Origin: Sanguibacter gelidistatuariae
GTDB lineage: Bacteria > Actinomycetota > Actinomycetes > Actinomycetales > Cellulomonadaceae
Direction of reading: 5' to 3'
DNA length: 64,000 nucleotides
Assembly: GCF_900096585.1 (NCBI RefSeq)
Contig: NZ_FMYH01000007.1
Coordinates: 175,853-239,852, forward strand
Under the pieces are notes generated by a model. It made no database searches. It was not told the origin of the DNA and saw nothing but the letters and a program-made list of their open reading frames with translations. The position numbers and the translations under genes are program-made. The stretch's first letter is position 1, and the number at the start of each line of letters is the position of its first letter. This document shows positions 16,540 to 24,391 of the stretch, piece by piece.

Positions 16540-17703
16540 TCAGAGCGTGATCGCCGGGATGTCGATCGTGCGACGTTCGGCCGAGGACTGCAGGCCGAGC
16601 TCGGCGAGCTGGACCCCGCGCGCGGCCGAGAGCAGACCGAAGCGGTGCTCGCGGCCGGCGACGACGTCGCGCAGGAACTCTTCCCACTGGGCCTTGAAGC
16701 CGTTGTCGAGGTCGGCGTTGGCCGGGACCTCGAGCCACTGGTCGCGGAAGGGCTCGGTCACGGGCAGGTCCGGGTTCCATACGGGCTTGGGTGTGTGGGC
16801 GCGCTGCTGGGCGACGCAGTTGCGCAGGCCGGCGACCGCGGAGCCGTGCGTGCCGTCGATCTGGAACTCGACGAGCTCGTCGCGGTAGACGCGCACGGCC
16901 CAGGAGGAGTTGATCTGGGCGACGACCTGGTCGCCGCCCGGGGTCTCGAGCTCGAAGATGCCGTAGGCGGCGTCGTCCGCGGTCGCCTGGTATTCCGCGC
17001 CCCTCTCGTCCCAGCGGGTGGGGATGTGCGTGACGGTGTTGGCGTTGACGGACTTGACAGTGCCGATGATGCCCTCGAGGACGTAGTTCCAGTGGCAGAA
17101 CATGTCGGTGGTCATGCCGCCGCCGTCTTCCTTGCGGTAGTTCCACGACGGGCGCTGGGCCTCCTGGACCTCACCCTCGAAGACCCAGTAGCCGAACTCC
17201 CCGCGCAGTGAGAGGATCCGGCCGAAGAATCCCTCGTCGACGAGCCGGCGCAGCTTGACCAGGCCCGGCAGGTAGAGCTTGTCGTGCACGACGCCGGCGG
17301 TCACGCCGGTGTCCCGGGCGATCTGGGCGAGCTCGATGGCCTCGGCGAGGGTCTCGGCGGTCGGCTTCTCGGTGTAGATGTGCTTTCCGGCGGCCATGGC
17401 CTTCTTGAGAGTCGCGGCGCGCAGGCTGGTCATGGACGCGTCGAAGATGATGTCTACGCTCGGGTCGTTGATCGCGGCGTCGAGGTCGGTCGTCCAGTGC
17501 TCGACGCCGTGCAGCTCGGCGAGCTCCTTGATCTTGGCCTCGTTGCGGCCGATGAGGATCGGCTCAACCTGCACCTTGGTGCCGTCCTCGAGGGTGAACC
17601 CGCCCGCGTCGCGGATCGGCAGGATCGAGCGGACGAGGTGCTGGCGGTAGCCCATGCGGCCGGTGATGCCGTTCATGGCGATGCGCAGGGTGCGGGTGGT
17701 CAT
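16540..17703 (-). CDS. Gfo/Idh/MocA family NAD(P)-dependent oxidoreductase
   Basis: 387 residues; ATG with GGAGACC upstream on its strand. The Rossmann-type N-terminus NGITGRMGYRQHLVRSIL and the substrate/nicotinamide motif HIYTEKPTAE (EKP) mark the family, followed by the mixed alpha/beta C-terminal domain that binds the sugar. Family members oxidise or reduce ring carbons of sugars, inositols or glycosides, often making 3-keto-sugars. It diverges from a small cupin gene, and the intergenic region holds two operators like those before the isomerase/SDR pair at 7.9 kb. Substrate unknown. Confidence 0.88.
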   Translation of the reverse strand: MTTRTLRIAMNGITGRMGYRQHLVRSILPIRDAGGFTLEDGTKVQVEPILIGRNEAKIKELAELHGVEHWTTDLDAAINDPSVDIIFDASMTSLRAATLKKAMAAGKHIYTEKPTAETLAEAIELAQIARDTGVTAGVVHDKLYLPGLVKLRRLVDEGFFGRILSLRGEFGYWVFEGEVQEAQRPSWNYRKEDGGGMTTDMFCHWNYVLEGIIGTVKSVNANTVTHIPTRWDERGAEYQATADDAAYGIFELETPGGDQVVAQINSSWAVRVYRDELVEFQIDGTHGSAVAGLRNCVAQQRAHTPKPVWNPDLPVTEPFRDQWLEVPANADLDNGFKAQWEEFLRDVVAGREHRFGLLSAARGVQLAELGLQSSAERRTIDIPAITL

Positions 17704-17769
17704 CGAAGGTCTCCGTGGGTCGATTCCGGTGCGGCAAGAGCGGGCGCACTCCGGCGACGCAACACCAGT

Positions 17770-17804
17770 GGAATGCGCTTTCCAGAATAGGGAAAGGGCT
17801 TGCC
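17770..17804. promoter_or_regulatory. Tandem LacI-type operators in the Gfo/Idh/MocA-cupin divergent region
   Basis: GGAATGCGCTTTCC (17770-17783) and GGAAAGGGCTTGCC (17791-17804) lie 21 bases apart, two helical turns, 67-101 bases upstream of the oxidoreductase start. Both match the 7893 and 7970 sites, so one regulator probably controls both regions. Confidence 0.65.
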
Positions 17805-17931
17805 GGAGTCAAGGGGTCGGTGGCGAACAATGTGCGCTCGCAGGGCCCAGAGCCGATGCCGACGAGCGTTGACGCGTGACGGGCGCAGATCTCTGACGAG
17901 CGCCGACGTCGATCTCTGCCACAGTGGACGG

Positions 17932-18264
17932 ATGGAAAAGTTCTCACTCACCGCCCTCGGTCGCAACGCACTCGAGACGGCGCGGGCCGCACCGAGCGGA
18001 CGCAGCGCGCAGACCGTCTTCGGCGGGCACGAGCATGTCCTGCGCCAGACGCTCATCGCGCTCGTGCAGGGGACGAGCCTCGCTGATCACGAGAACCCAG
18101 GAGAGGCCACCGTCCTGGTGCTCCAGGGTCGGGTGATCCTTGCTTCCGAGGGCACCATCTGGGAGGGAGCGCACGGCGCGCTCCTCGTCGTACCGCAGGC
18201 CCGGCACTCCCTCGAGGCCCTTGAGGACTCGATCATCCTGCTGACCGTCGCCAAGCTGGGCTGA
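17932..18264 (+). CDS. Small cupin domain protein
   Basis: 110 residues. GHEHVLRQTLIALVQGTSLADHENPGEATVLVLQGRVILASEG (seen as QGTSLADHENPGEATVLVLQ and neighbours) followed by VVPQARHSLEALEDSIILLTVA is the single cupin barrel layout; His in ADHEN and ARHSLEA would be the metal or ligand face. Such proteins are often LuxR-type-independent sensors or storage-type cupins of unknown substrate. The ATG at 17932 was chosen because the cupin homology starts right after it; upstream in-frame codons have no Shine-Dalgarno. It diverges from the Gfo/Idh/MocA gene. Confidence 0.75.
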   Translation: MEKFSLTALGRNALETARAAPSGRSAQTVFGGHEHVLRQTLIALVQGTSLADHENPGEATVLVLQGRVILASEGTIWEGAHGALLVVPQARHSLEALEDSIILLTVAKLG

Positions 18265-18624
18265 GCGCGGGTCGCCCGAGTCGAAGCCGGTCGGCGACCC
18301 GCGCACGACGACGGCAGACGAAGGGTGAGCCCTACCGAGGGATGCGCCCTCAAGGCAGGGATGGTCTGAGGCTGTCGATTCCTAGCGCCGGTGGGCGCCT
18401 CGCTCGCACGAAGCGTGGCGCCCACCGAACCCCGCAGGGTGCTCAACTCTCGTCGAGCTGTACGCGTCAATCGAAAGACCGCTCGAAAGACCGCCAGGGT
18501 GCTGTTGCAAGCACCCGAGCATGCATCCTTTCTACCACGAGTTGGTCAAGTCCGCGCGTCGGAGGTTCACATTCGGTCAACGGCGGGCGTCGTGGCGGAG
18601 CCAATTCGGCATCCGGGGGAGCAC
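18265..18624. other. Intergenic region between convergent cupin and GH42 genes
   Basis: 360 bases without a convincing gene. It contains a hairpin at 18389-18427 (11 bp: CGGTGGGCGCC with GGCGCCCACCG, plus an inner CGCT/AGCG extension) and a short direct repeat TCGAAAGACCG twice near 18472-18495. The hairpin may serve as the terminator for both converging genes, although it lacks a U-tract. Confidence 0.5.
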
Positions 18625-20685
18625 CTACCGCGCTGCCGTGGTGCGGCGCAGCACCACGACGCCCGCGGCCTCGACCGTGACCGTCCCGTCATGCACCGCG
18701 CCGGTGAGCAGATCGGTCCCCGACGCCTCCACGACCGCGCTCGAGTCGGTGTGGTTGACCGCGAAGAGGAACTCCGCGCCCTCGGTCGAGCGGCGCACGA
18801 CGAGCTCGACCCCGGCGGGTGCGACGGCCAGCGGCGCGACGTCGGCCTCGGCGAGCAACGCGGCCACGAAGGCCGCGCGGGCATCGTCGGACAGGTCGGT
18901 CGCGACGTACCAGGCCGCGCCGTCCCCGCGGGCGGCGCGGGTGATCGCGGGCCAGCCCGCGCTCGGCCCGGTCGAGAACGTCGCCTGCGCGACGGCGTCG
19001 GTCAGGCCGACCGGCTCCGACCAGCCGGAGCCCGTGGGCTCCGCGCCGAGCAGCGGTGACTCGAGGGAGACCACGTCGCCGGGCAGGACCGGGGCGAACT
19101 CCTCCACGCGGATGCCGAGCAGGTCGCGGAAGGCGCCCGGGTAGCCGCCGAGGTGGATGTGGTCGTCACCGTCGGCGATACCTGAGAAGTACGTGATGAC
19201 GACCGTGCCCCCTGCCGAGGCGAAGGCGGTCAACCGGGCGACGAGCGCGGCGTCGGCCAGGTAGAGGTGCGGCACGACGACGAGCCGGTAGCCGGTGAGG
19301 TCCGCGTGCGCGGGCAGGACGGCGGTGCCGACCTGCGCCTGCCACAGCGAGCGGTACCAGGACAGGACCTTCGACCGGTAGCGGAACTCGTTGGAGGGGT
19401 GGGAGTCGATCTCGCTCGCCCACCAGGACTCCCAGTCGAAGAGCACCGCGGTCTGGGACACGACGGAGGACCCGGCGATCTCACCGAGGGCGACGAGGTC
19501 GGCGCCGAGGCTGACGACGGAACGCCACAGGGCCGAGTCGGTCCCGGCGTGGGGGACCATCGCGGAGTGGAACTTCTCCGCGCCGGCCCGGGACTGACGC
19601 CACTGGAAGAAGCACACCGCGTCGGCGCCGTGGGCGACGTGGCTCAGGGAGTTGCGGCGCATCTGCCCGGGGCGCTTGGCGAGGTTGACATGCTGCCAGT
19701 TCACGGCGGACGTCGAGTGCTCCATGAGCATCCACGGCTCGCCACCGGCGATCCCGTGCACGAGGTCGGCGGAGAAGGCCAGCTCGATCTCCGAGAGCGG
19801 GTCCGCGGCGGTGACGTAGTGGTCGTTGGAGACCAGGTCGACGTCGGGCGCCCAGGAGGTGTAGTCCATGTTCTTGGTGTCACCCATGACCATGAAGTTC
19901 GTGGTCACCGGCACGTCGGGGGTGATCCGGGTGAGGATCTCGCGCTCGGCGCGCAGCTGCTCGCGCAGCTGGTGGGAGCTGAACCGCGCGAAGTCGAGCT
20001 GCTGGGTCGGGTTGACGAAGGCGGTCGAGCGGCGCGGGGGGAGGATCTGGTCCCAGCCCGTGTAGCGCTGCGACCAGAAGTCCGTGCCCCACGCGCGGTT
20101 GAGCTCGTCGAGCGTCGCATAGCGGGTCTCGAGCCAGCCGCGGAAGGCGACGGCTGCGACGTCGGAGTAGTCGAGGGCGTTGTGGCAGCCGAGCTCGTTG
20201 GACACGTGCCACATGGCCAGCGCCGGGTGGTTGCCGTAGCGCAGCGCCATCTGCTCGACGAGGGCGAGGGAGTGCTCGCGGTACACCGGCGAGCTGGGGC
20301 TCCAGGACTGGCGGGAGCCGTGGAAGAGGGTGTGGCCACTGGCGTCGACCGGGAGAATCTCGGGGTGCGCGGTCGTCAGCCAGGGCGGCGGGCTCGCCGT
20401 CGCAGTCGCGAGGTCCACGGCGATGCCGTGGCTGTGCAGGATCTCCATGACATCGTCGAGCCAGGCGAAGTCCCATCGGTCGGGCGCCGGCTGCAGCCGG
20501 GCCCAGGAGAAGATCGCGATGCTCACGAGGTTGACGCCGGCCTCGGCCATGAGGCGGGCATCCTCGAGCCAGACCTCGCGGGGCCACTGCTCGGGGTTGT
20601 AGTCGCCTCCGTAGGCGAGCGGGCCGCGGGGGGTGGGCGCGGCGTCGGCCAGAGGTTCGGGCCAGCGGATCCAGCGGGAAGCCAT
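18625..20685 (-). CDS. Beta-galactosidase, GH42
   Basis: 686 residues from the ATG at 20685; longer in-frame starts add unrelated sequence. YGGDYNPEQWP near residue 25 is the GH42 N-terminal mark. Acid/base Glu164 lies in MWHVSNELGCHN and nucleophile Glu322 in WMLMEHSTSAVNW; the trimerisation and C-terminal beta domains follow. No signal peptide. It is the last gene of an ABC importer operon (two permeases, binding protein, then this enzyme), so it should cleave imported beta-galactosides. About 70 percent similar by eye to the second GH42 at 25.6 kb. Confidence 0.95.
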   Translation of the reverse strand: MASRWIRWPEPLADAAPTPRGPLAYGGDYNPEQWPREVWLEDARLMAEAGVNLVSIAIFSWARLQPAPDRWDFAWLDDVMEILHSHGIAVDLATATASPPPWLTTAHPEILPVDASGHTLFHGSRQSWSPSSPVYREHSLALVEQMALRYGNHPALAMWHVSNELGCHNALDYSDVAAVAFRGWLETRYATLDELNRAWGTDFWSQRYTGWDQILPPRRSTAFVNPTQQLDFARFSSHQLREQLRAEREILTRITPDVPVTTNFMVMGDTKNMDYTSWAPDVDLVSNDHYVTAADPLSEIELAFSADLVHGIAGGEPWMLMEHSTSAVNWQHVNLAKRPGQMRRNSLSHVAHGADAVCFFQWRQSRAGAEKFHSAMVPHAGTDSALWRSVVSLGADLVALGEIAGSSVVSQTAVLFDWESWWASEIDSHPSNEFRYRSKVLSWYRSLWQAQVGTAVLPAHADLTGYRLVVVPHLYLADAALVARLTAFASAGGTVVITYFSGIADGDDHIHLGGYPGAFRDLLGIRVEEFAPVLPGDVVSLESPLLGAEPTGSGWSEPVGLTDAVAQATFSTGPSAGWPAITRAARGDGAAWYVATDLSDDARAAFVAALLAEADVAPLAVAPAGVELVVRRSTEGAEFLFAVNHTDSSAVVEASGTDLLTGAVHDGTVTVEAAGVVVLRRTTAAR

Positions 20686-20744
20686 GTCATCAGTCCTGTG
20701 TGTCGAGGTGCGGGAGGAACGGTCCCGGCGCGGGCCGGGTGCGG

Positions 20745-20778
20745 CCTGGGGCCGGGCGCGTGCGTGCCCGGCCCCAGG
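20745..20778 (-). repeat. 13-bp hairpin between binding-protein and GH42 genes
   Basis: CCTGGGGCCGGGC (20745-20757) pairs with GCCCGGCCCCAGG (20766-20778). It lies five bases after the binding-protein stop and 59 bases before the GH42 start on the minus strand. Its position suggests transcript stabilisation or partial termination that raises binding-protein levels relative to the hydrolase. Confidence 0.75.
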
Positions 20779-20783
20779 AGGAG

Positions 20784-22148
20784 CTACTTGACGGTGAAGC
20801 CCTGGCCGGAGCCGTAGGAGATGATCTGCTCCTGCCACGTGGCCAGGCCGTCGGCGAGGGAGGTCTTGTTGCTCAGGGCCTGTCCGGCGGTGTCACCGAA
20901 GATCGAGTTCGAGTAGACCTGGAAGGGCAGGTACTGCCATCCGGAGGACACAGACTTGGAGGACTCGACGAACACCTCGTTGGTCTTCTGGTTGCCGAAG
21001 AACGAGTCCTCGGTCGCCAGGAAGTCCGCGTCGTCCATGATCGCCGTGGTGGCGGGGAAGAGGCCGGCCTCGGACTGGGCGAGCACAGCCTCCGGGTCGG
21101 TCGTCAGCCAGCGGGAGAAGGCGAGCGCAGCGGCCTTGTTCTTGCCCTGCTCGAGGACCGACACGCCGGAGCCGCCGTTCTCGGCGTTCATGGGGGTGCC
21201 CTCTTCGTAGGTGGGCATCGCGGCGGCACGCCACTGGCCGTCGGTCGTCGGGATGTTGCTGCGGATGGATCCTGGTGCCCATGCCCCGGTGAGCCACATG
21301 GCGTACTTGCCGTCGGCGAAGGAACGCCAGAACGCGTCGTTCCAGCCCGGCGCGACGTCGACCAGGTTCTCCTGGATGAGGGTGTCGTAGAGCTTGGTCC
21401 ACTGCGTGGTGCCCTCGTCGGTGAAGTCCACCCCGACGTTGGTGCCGTCGACGCTGAACGGGCGTCCACCTGACTGCCAGATGAGGGAGTCGACGCCGCC
21501 GGCATCGCCCGGGTCGATCGAGGTGATGAAGTTGTTCGGGTTGTCGGCCTTGATGGCACGGGCCACCTCGGTGAACTCGTCCCACGTGGTCGGGACCTCG
21601 AGGCCGAGGCGCTCGAGGATGTCCGCGCGGTAGAACATGACCATCGGGCCGGTGTCCTGCGGGAAGCCGTACTGCGATCCGCTGACCGTGACCTGGTCCC
21701 AGGCGGAGCCGGTGTAGTCGGACTTGAGGTCGCCAAGGCCCACGTCGGTGAGGTTGACGACGGCCTCGCTCAGCGCGAACTGGGGAAGGGCGAAGTACTC
21801 GATCTGCGCGACGTCGGGCGCACCGGTCCCGGCCTTCACGGCGTTCTGGAGCTTGGTGTACTGGTCGGCCGACTGACCGGCGTTGGTCACGTTGACCTTG
21901 ATGTTCGGGTACTTGGCGTTGAAGATGTCGACGACCTCGTCGATGCCGGGCACCCAGGTCCAGTACTCCAGGGTCACCTTGTCCGACGACGCGAGCGCGG
22001 CATCGAGGTCGGCTGCGGTTACGCCGGAGTCGCCCGAGGACGTCTTGTCGCCGTCGTCGCTGCCGCCGCAGGCCGCGAGGCCGAGCGTCAGCGCCAGTGC
22101 GGCGGTGATCCCCGCTCCGCGCAGGAAACGGGTCTTGGTGTTCTTCAT
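20784..22148 (-). CDS. Sugar ABC transporter substrate-binding lipoprotein (CUT1 type)
   Basis: 454 residues; ATG at 22148. Signal with lipobox LGLAACGGS (Cys about residue 27). The mature part has the family 1 extracellular binding fold: KVTLEYWTWVPGIDEVVDIF, APDVAQIEYFALPQFA and KYAMWLTGAWAPG are typical of maltose/oligosaccharide-binding proteins. It should bind an oligosaccharide, likely a beta-galactoside given the linked GH42 genes. Third gene of the minus-strand operon, 65 bases after the MalG-type permease gene. Confidence 0.93.
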   Translation of the reverse strand: MKNTKTRFLRGAGITAALALTLGLAACGGSDDGDKTSSGDSGVTAADLDAALASSDKVTLEYWTWVPGIDEVVDIFNAKYPNIKVNVTNAGQSADQYTKLQNAVKAGTGAPDVAQIEYFALPQFALSEAVVNLTDVGLGDLKSDYTGSAWDQVTVSGSQYGFPQDTGPMVMFYRADILERLGLEVPTTWDEFTEVARAIKADNPNNFITSIDPGDAGGVDSLIWQSGGRPFSVDGTNVGVDFTDEGTTQWTKLYDTLIQENLVDVAPGWNDAFWRSFADGKYAMWLTGAWAPGSIRSNIPTTDGQWRAAAMPTYEEGTPMNAENGGSGVSVLEQGKNKAAALAFSRWLTTDPEAVLAQSEAGLFPATTAIMDDADFLATEDSFFGNQKTNEVFVESSKSVSSGWQYLPFQVYSNSIFGDTAGQALSNKTSLADGLATWQEQIISYGSGQGFTVK

Positions 22149-22213
22149 GATTCTCCTAGTGATACTTCGTTGTATGCGTCGACATGACGCTGGAGGGATC
22201 GAGATCGGAGGGG

Positions 22214-23158
22214 CTACTGCTTGACGGCACCTGCCGCGAGACCGGACTGCCAGAACCGCTGCAGGAAGAGGAAGACGAGCACCAACGGGATGATCGCGAC
22301 GAGCGACCCGGTGAGCACGAGGTTGTAGACGGGCTCTCCCTGACCGGACGAGCCGGCCTGGGCGTTCCACTGGTTGAGGCCGACCGTGAGCGGGTAGAGC
22401 TTCGGGTCGGACAGCATGATCAGGGGCAGGAAGTAGTTGTTCCACGTGGCGACGACGGTGAAGAGCAGGACCGTGACGAAACCCGGTGTGAGCAGCCGCA
22501 GCGACACCGTGAGGAAGGTCCGCAGCTCGCCGGCGCCGTCGAGGCGGGCCGCCTCGAGCAGGGAGTCGGGCACGGAGTCCTGGGAGTACACGTACATGAG
22601 GTACAGCCCGAAGGGGCTCGCGAGCGCCGGGATGATGACGGCCCAGACGGTGTTGGTCAGGCCGAGCTTGGAGAACATCAGGAAGGTCGGCACGGCGAGG
22701 GCGGTCATCGGCACGGTCATGGCACCGATGACGATCGCGAAGGCGGCGCGGCGCCCCGGGAAGTTGTACTTCGCCAGGCCGTAACCACCCAGAGTGGCCA
22801 GGAGGGTCGCCCCGACGCCGCCGATACCGGCGTAGAAGATCGTGTTCGCCAGCCAGCGCGGGTACACCGAGTTCTGATAGCTGAACAGCGCCTTGATGTT
22901 GTCCCACAGGGCGAAGTCGTCGGCGAACCACAGGCCGAAGGAGCTGAACAGCCCGCCGTTCGTCTTGGTCGAGTTGATGACCAGCCACACGAGCGGGAGC
23001 AGCACGTAGACGAACATCACGACCATGATCACGGTGAGGGTGATCGAGGCCTTGGCCCGGGGTGCGGTCGGGCGGCGTCGTCCACGTCCGGCGCCGGAGC
23101 GCTTGCGCGCCGGGGGGACGGGAGGAGAGACGGCGACGGAGGTTGCTTCGGTGGTCAT
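22214..23158 (-). CDS. Carbohydrate ABC transporter permease (MalG type)
   Basis: 314 residues from ATG 23158, which overlaps the stop of the MalF-type gene (ATGA). A basic, Arg-rich N-terminal tail of about 38 residues precedes six membrane segments. The coupling motif EAARLDGAGELRTFLTVSL is the CUT1 EAA loop, and SGLAAGAVKQ is the classic MalG C-terminus. It pairs with the next permease; the ATPase is not in the window, as is usual for actinobacteria sharing an MsiK-type ATPase. Confidence 0.94.
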   Translation of the reverse strand: MTTEATSVAVSPPVPPARKRSGAGRGRRRPTAPRAKASITLTVIMVVMFVYVLLPLVWLVINSTKTNGGLFSSFGLWFADDFALWDNIKALFSYQNSVYPRWLANTIFYAGIGGVGATLLATLGGYGLAKYNFPGRRAAFAIVIGAMTVPMTALAVPTFLMFSKLGLTNTVWAVIIPALASPFGLYLMYVYSQDSVPDSLLEAARLDGAGELRTFLTVSLRLLTPGFVTVLLFTVVATWNNYFLPLIMLSDPKLYPLTVGLNQWNAQAGSSGQGEPVYNLVLTGSLVAIIPLVLVFLFLQRFWQSGLAAGAVKQ

Positions 23159-24114
23159 GAGTTCTTCCCTGCCTTGTCGGCGCGGTTGCCTACCCGCTGG
23201 GCGCCGTAGGCGACGAGCACGGTGACGAGTCCGACGAGGATCGCGACGGCGGCGGCGTAGTTGTACTGCTGGCCGTTGAAGGCGAGGTTGTAGGCGTACA
23301 TGTTCGGCGTGTAGTACGTGTTGAGCACGGTGGGGGCGAGGGACTTGAGCACGTTGGGCTCGTTGAAGAGCTGGAAGCTGCCGATGATCGAGAAGGTCAC
23401 GGTGAGCAGCAGCGCCGGGCGCAGCGCGGGCAGCTTGATGGACCACGCGGTGCGCATGGCTCCGGCCCCGTCGATCTCGGCGGCCTCGTAGAGCTCGGTC
23501 GGGATGACCCGCAGCGCCGAGTAGAGGATGAGCATGTTGTACCCGACGAAGGACCACGTCACGATGTTGCCGATCGAGGCCAGCACCCAGGAGCCGGAGA
23601 GCAGGTCCGGTGGCGTGGCTCCGAAGAAGTCGAAGACCTGTCCGACGAGCCCGAAGTCCTTGCCGTAGATATAGCCCCACATGAGGGCCGCGACGACCGA
23701 GGGCACGGCGTAGGGCAGGAACAGCGCGATGCGGAAGCCGCTCGACCCGCGCAGGCGCCCGGAGTCGATCGCGAGGGCCGCGAAGAGCGCGATGCCGATC
23801 ATGATCGGCATCTGCACCGCGAGGAACAGCAGCACGCGTCCGAGGCCTGCGTGCAGCAGCGGGTCGGAGATCGCCTTGGTGTAGTTCGCGACGCCGGAGA
23901 AGAAGTTGCCGCCGATGAGCCGGTCCTGGAAGAAGGAGAGGTACACCGCGTAGCAGAGCGGGGCGACGATCGAGAAGAAGAAGACCGCGAGGAACGGGGC
24001 GACGAACCCGGCCCCGGCCCAGTCTTGACGCTTGTAGCGGGTTCGGCGCCGAGGGCGCGCGGAACCCGCCGGTTCGGGTGGCGCTGCGGCCAAGTGCTCA
24101 GTTGCGGACGTCAT
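23155..24114 (-). CDS. Carbohydrate ABC transporter permease (MalF type)
   Basis: 319 residues. An Arg/Lys-rich N-terminus leads into about six membrane segments; the EAA loop reads YEAAEIDGAGAMRTAWSIKL. First gene of the importer operon and divergent from the LacI regulator gene, with two strong palindromic operators in between. Together with the MalG-type partner it forms the oligosaccharide channel. Confidence 0.94.
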   Translation of the reverse strand: MTSATEHLAAAPPEPAGSARPRRRTRYKRQDWAGAGFVAPFLAVFFFSIVAPLCYAVYLSFFQDRLIGGNFFSGVANYTKAISDPLLHAGLGRVLLFLAVQMPIMIGIALFAALAIDSGRLRGSSGFRIALFLPYAVPSVVAALMWGYIYGKDFGLVGQVFDFFGATPPDLLSGSWVLASIGNIVTWSFVGYNMLILYSALRVIPTELYEAAEIDGAGAMRTAWSIKLPALRPALLLTVTFSIIGSFQLFNEPNVLKSLAPTVLNTYYTPNMYAYNLAFNGQQYNYAAAVAILVGLVTVLVAYGAQRVGNRADKAGKNS

Positions 24115-24188
24115 CGTCTCTCGTCTTCCGGTCGGTAGTCCGGGTCAGCGCTGCGGGTCCCTGTTCGGGTCTGCGAGCCTCATCACCG

Positions 24189-24202
24189 TGTTTGCGCAAA
24201 CA
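24189..24202. promoter_or_regulatory. LacI operator 1 of the galactoside importer promoter
   Basis: TGTTTGCGCAAACA, a 14-base perfect palindrome with central CG, 75 bases upstream of the first permease gene. It is almost repeated at 24332, 143 bases away on the other side of the intergenic region, as expected for autoregulation by the divergent LacI protein. Confidence 0.75.
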
Positions 24203-24230
24203 TCGTTGTTGTTCGACGAGCATCACACCT

Positions 24231-24244
24231 GGGAAGCGCTTTGG
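24231..24244. promoter_or_regulatory. Additional LacI-like site
   Basis: GGGAAGCGCTTTGG between the two TTTGCGCAAA palindromes resembles the GGAAAGCGCTTTCC sites at 7.9 and 17.8 kb but is less symmetric at its ends. It could let a second LacI-family regulator act on this promoter. Confidence 0.4.
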
Positions 24245-24331
24245 TCAACCGAAGCGGATTGCAGAACGGTAACGGCGAGATTGTGCGCAACGTGTCGAGG
24301 GTCGCATCGTGGATTGGCGCGAGAACCGCTG

Positions 24332-24345
24332 TGCTTGCGCAAACA
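24332..24345. promoter_or_regulatory. LacI operator 2 of the galactoside importer promoter
   Basis: TGCTTGCGCAAACA, one base off a perfect palindrome and one base different from the 24189 site. It is 47 bases upstream of the LacI start, well placed for autorepression. Confidence 0.7.
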
Positions 24346-24391
24346 ATGCATCACGTTCTACTCTCCAGACCATGTATGGGAAGGTGTGACG

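Noticed and set aside
22149..22988. Upstream extension of the sugar-binding-protein frame
   Set aside because: It overlaps the MalG-type permease gene antisense-frame style and lacks family resemblance. The lipoprotein signal starts right at 22148.
24188..24391. Longer N-terminus for the LacI protein from ATG 24188
   Set aside because: The extension would encode through both operators and contains no LacI-like sequence; the ATG at 24392 has GGGAAGG at good distance.
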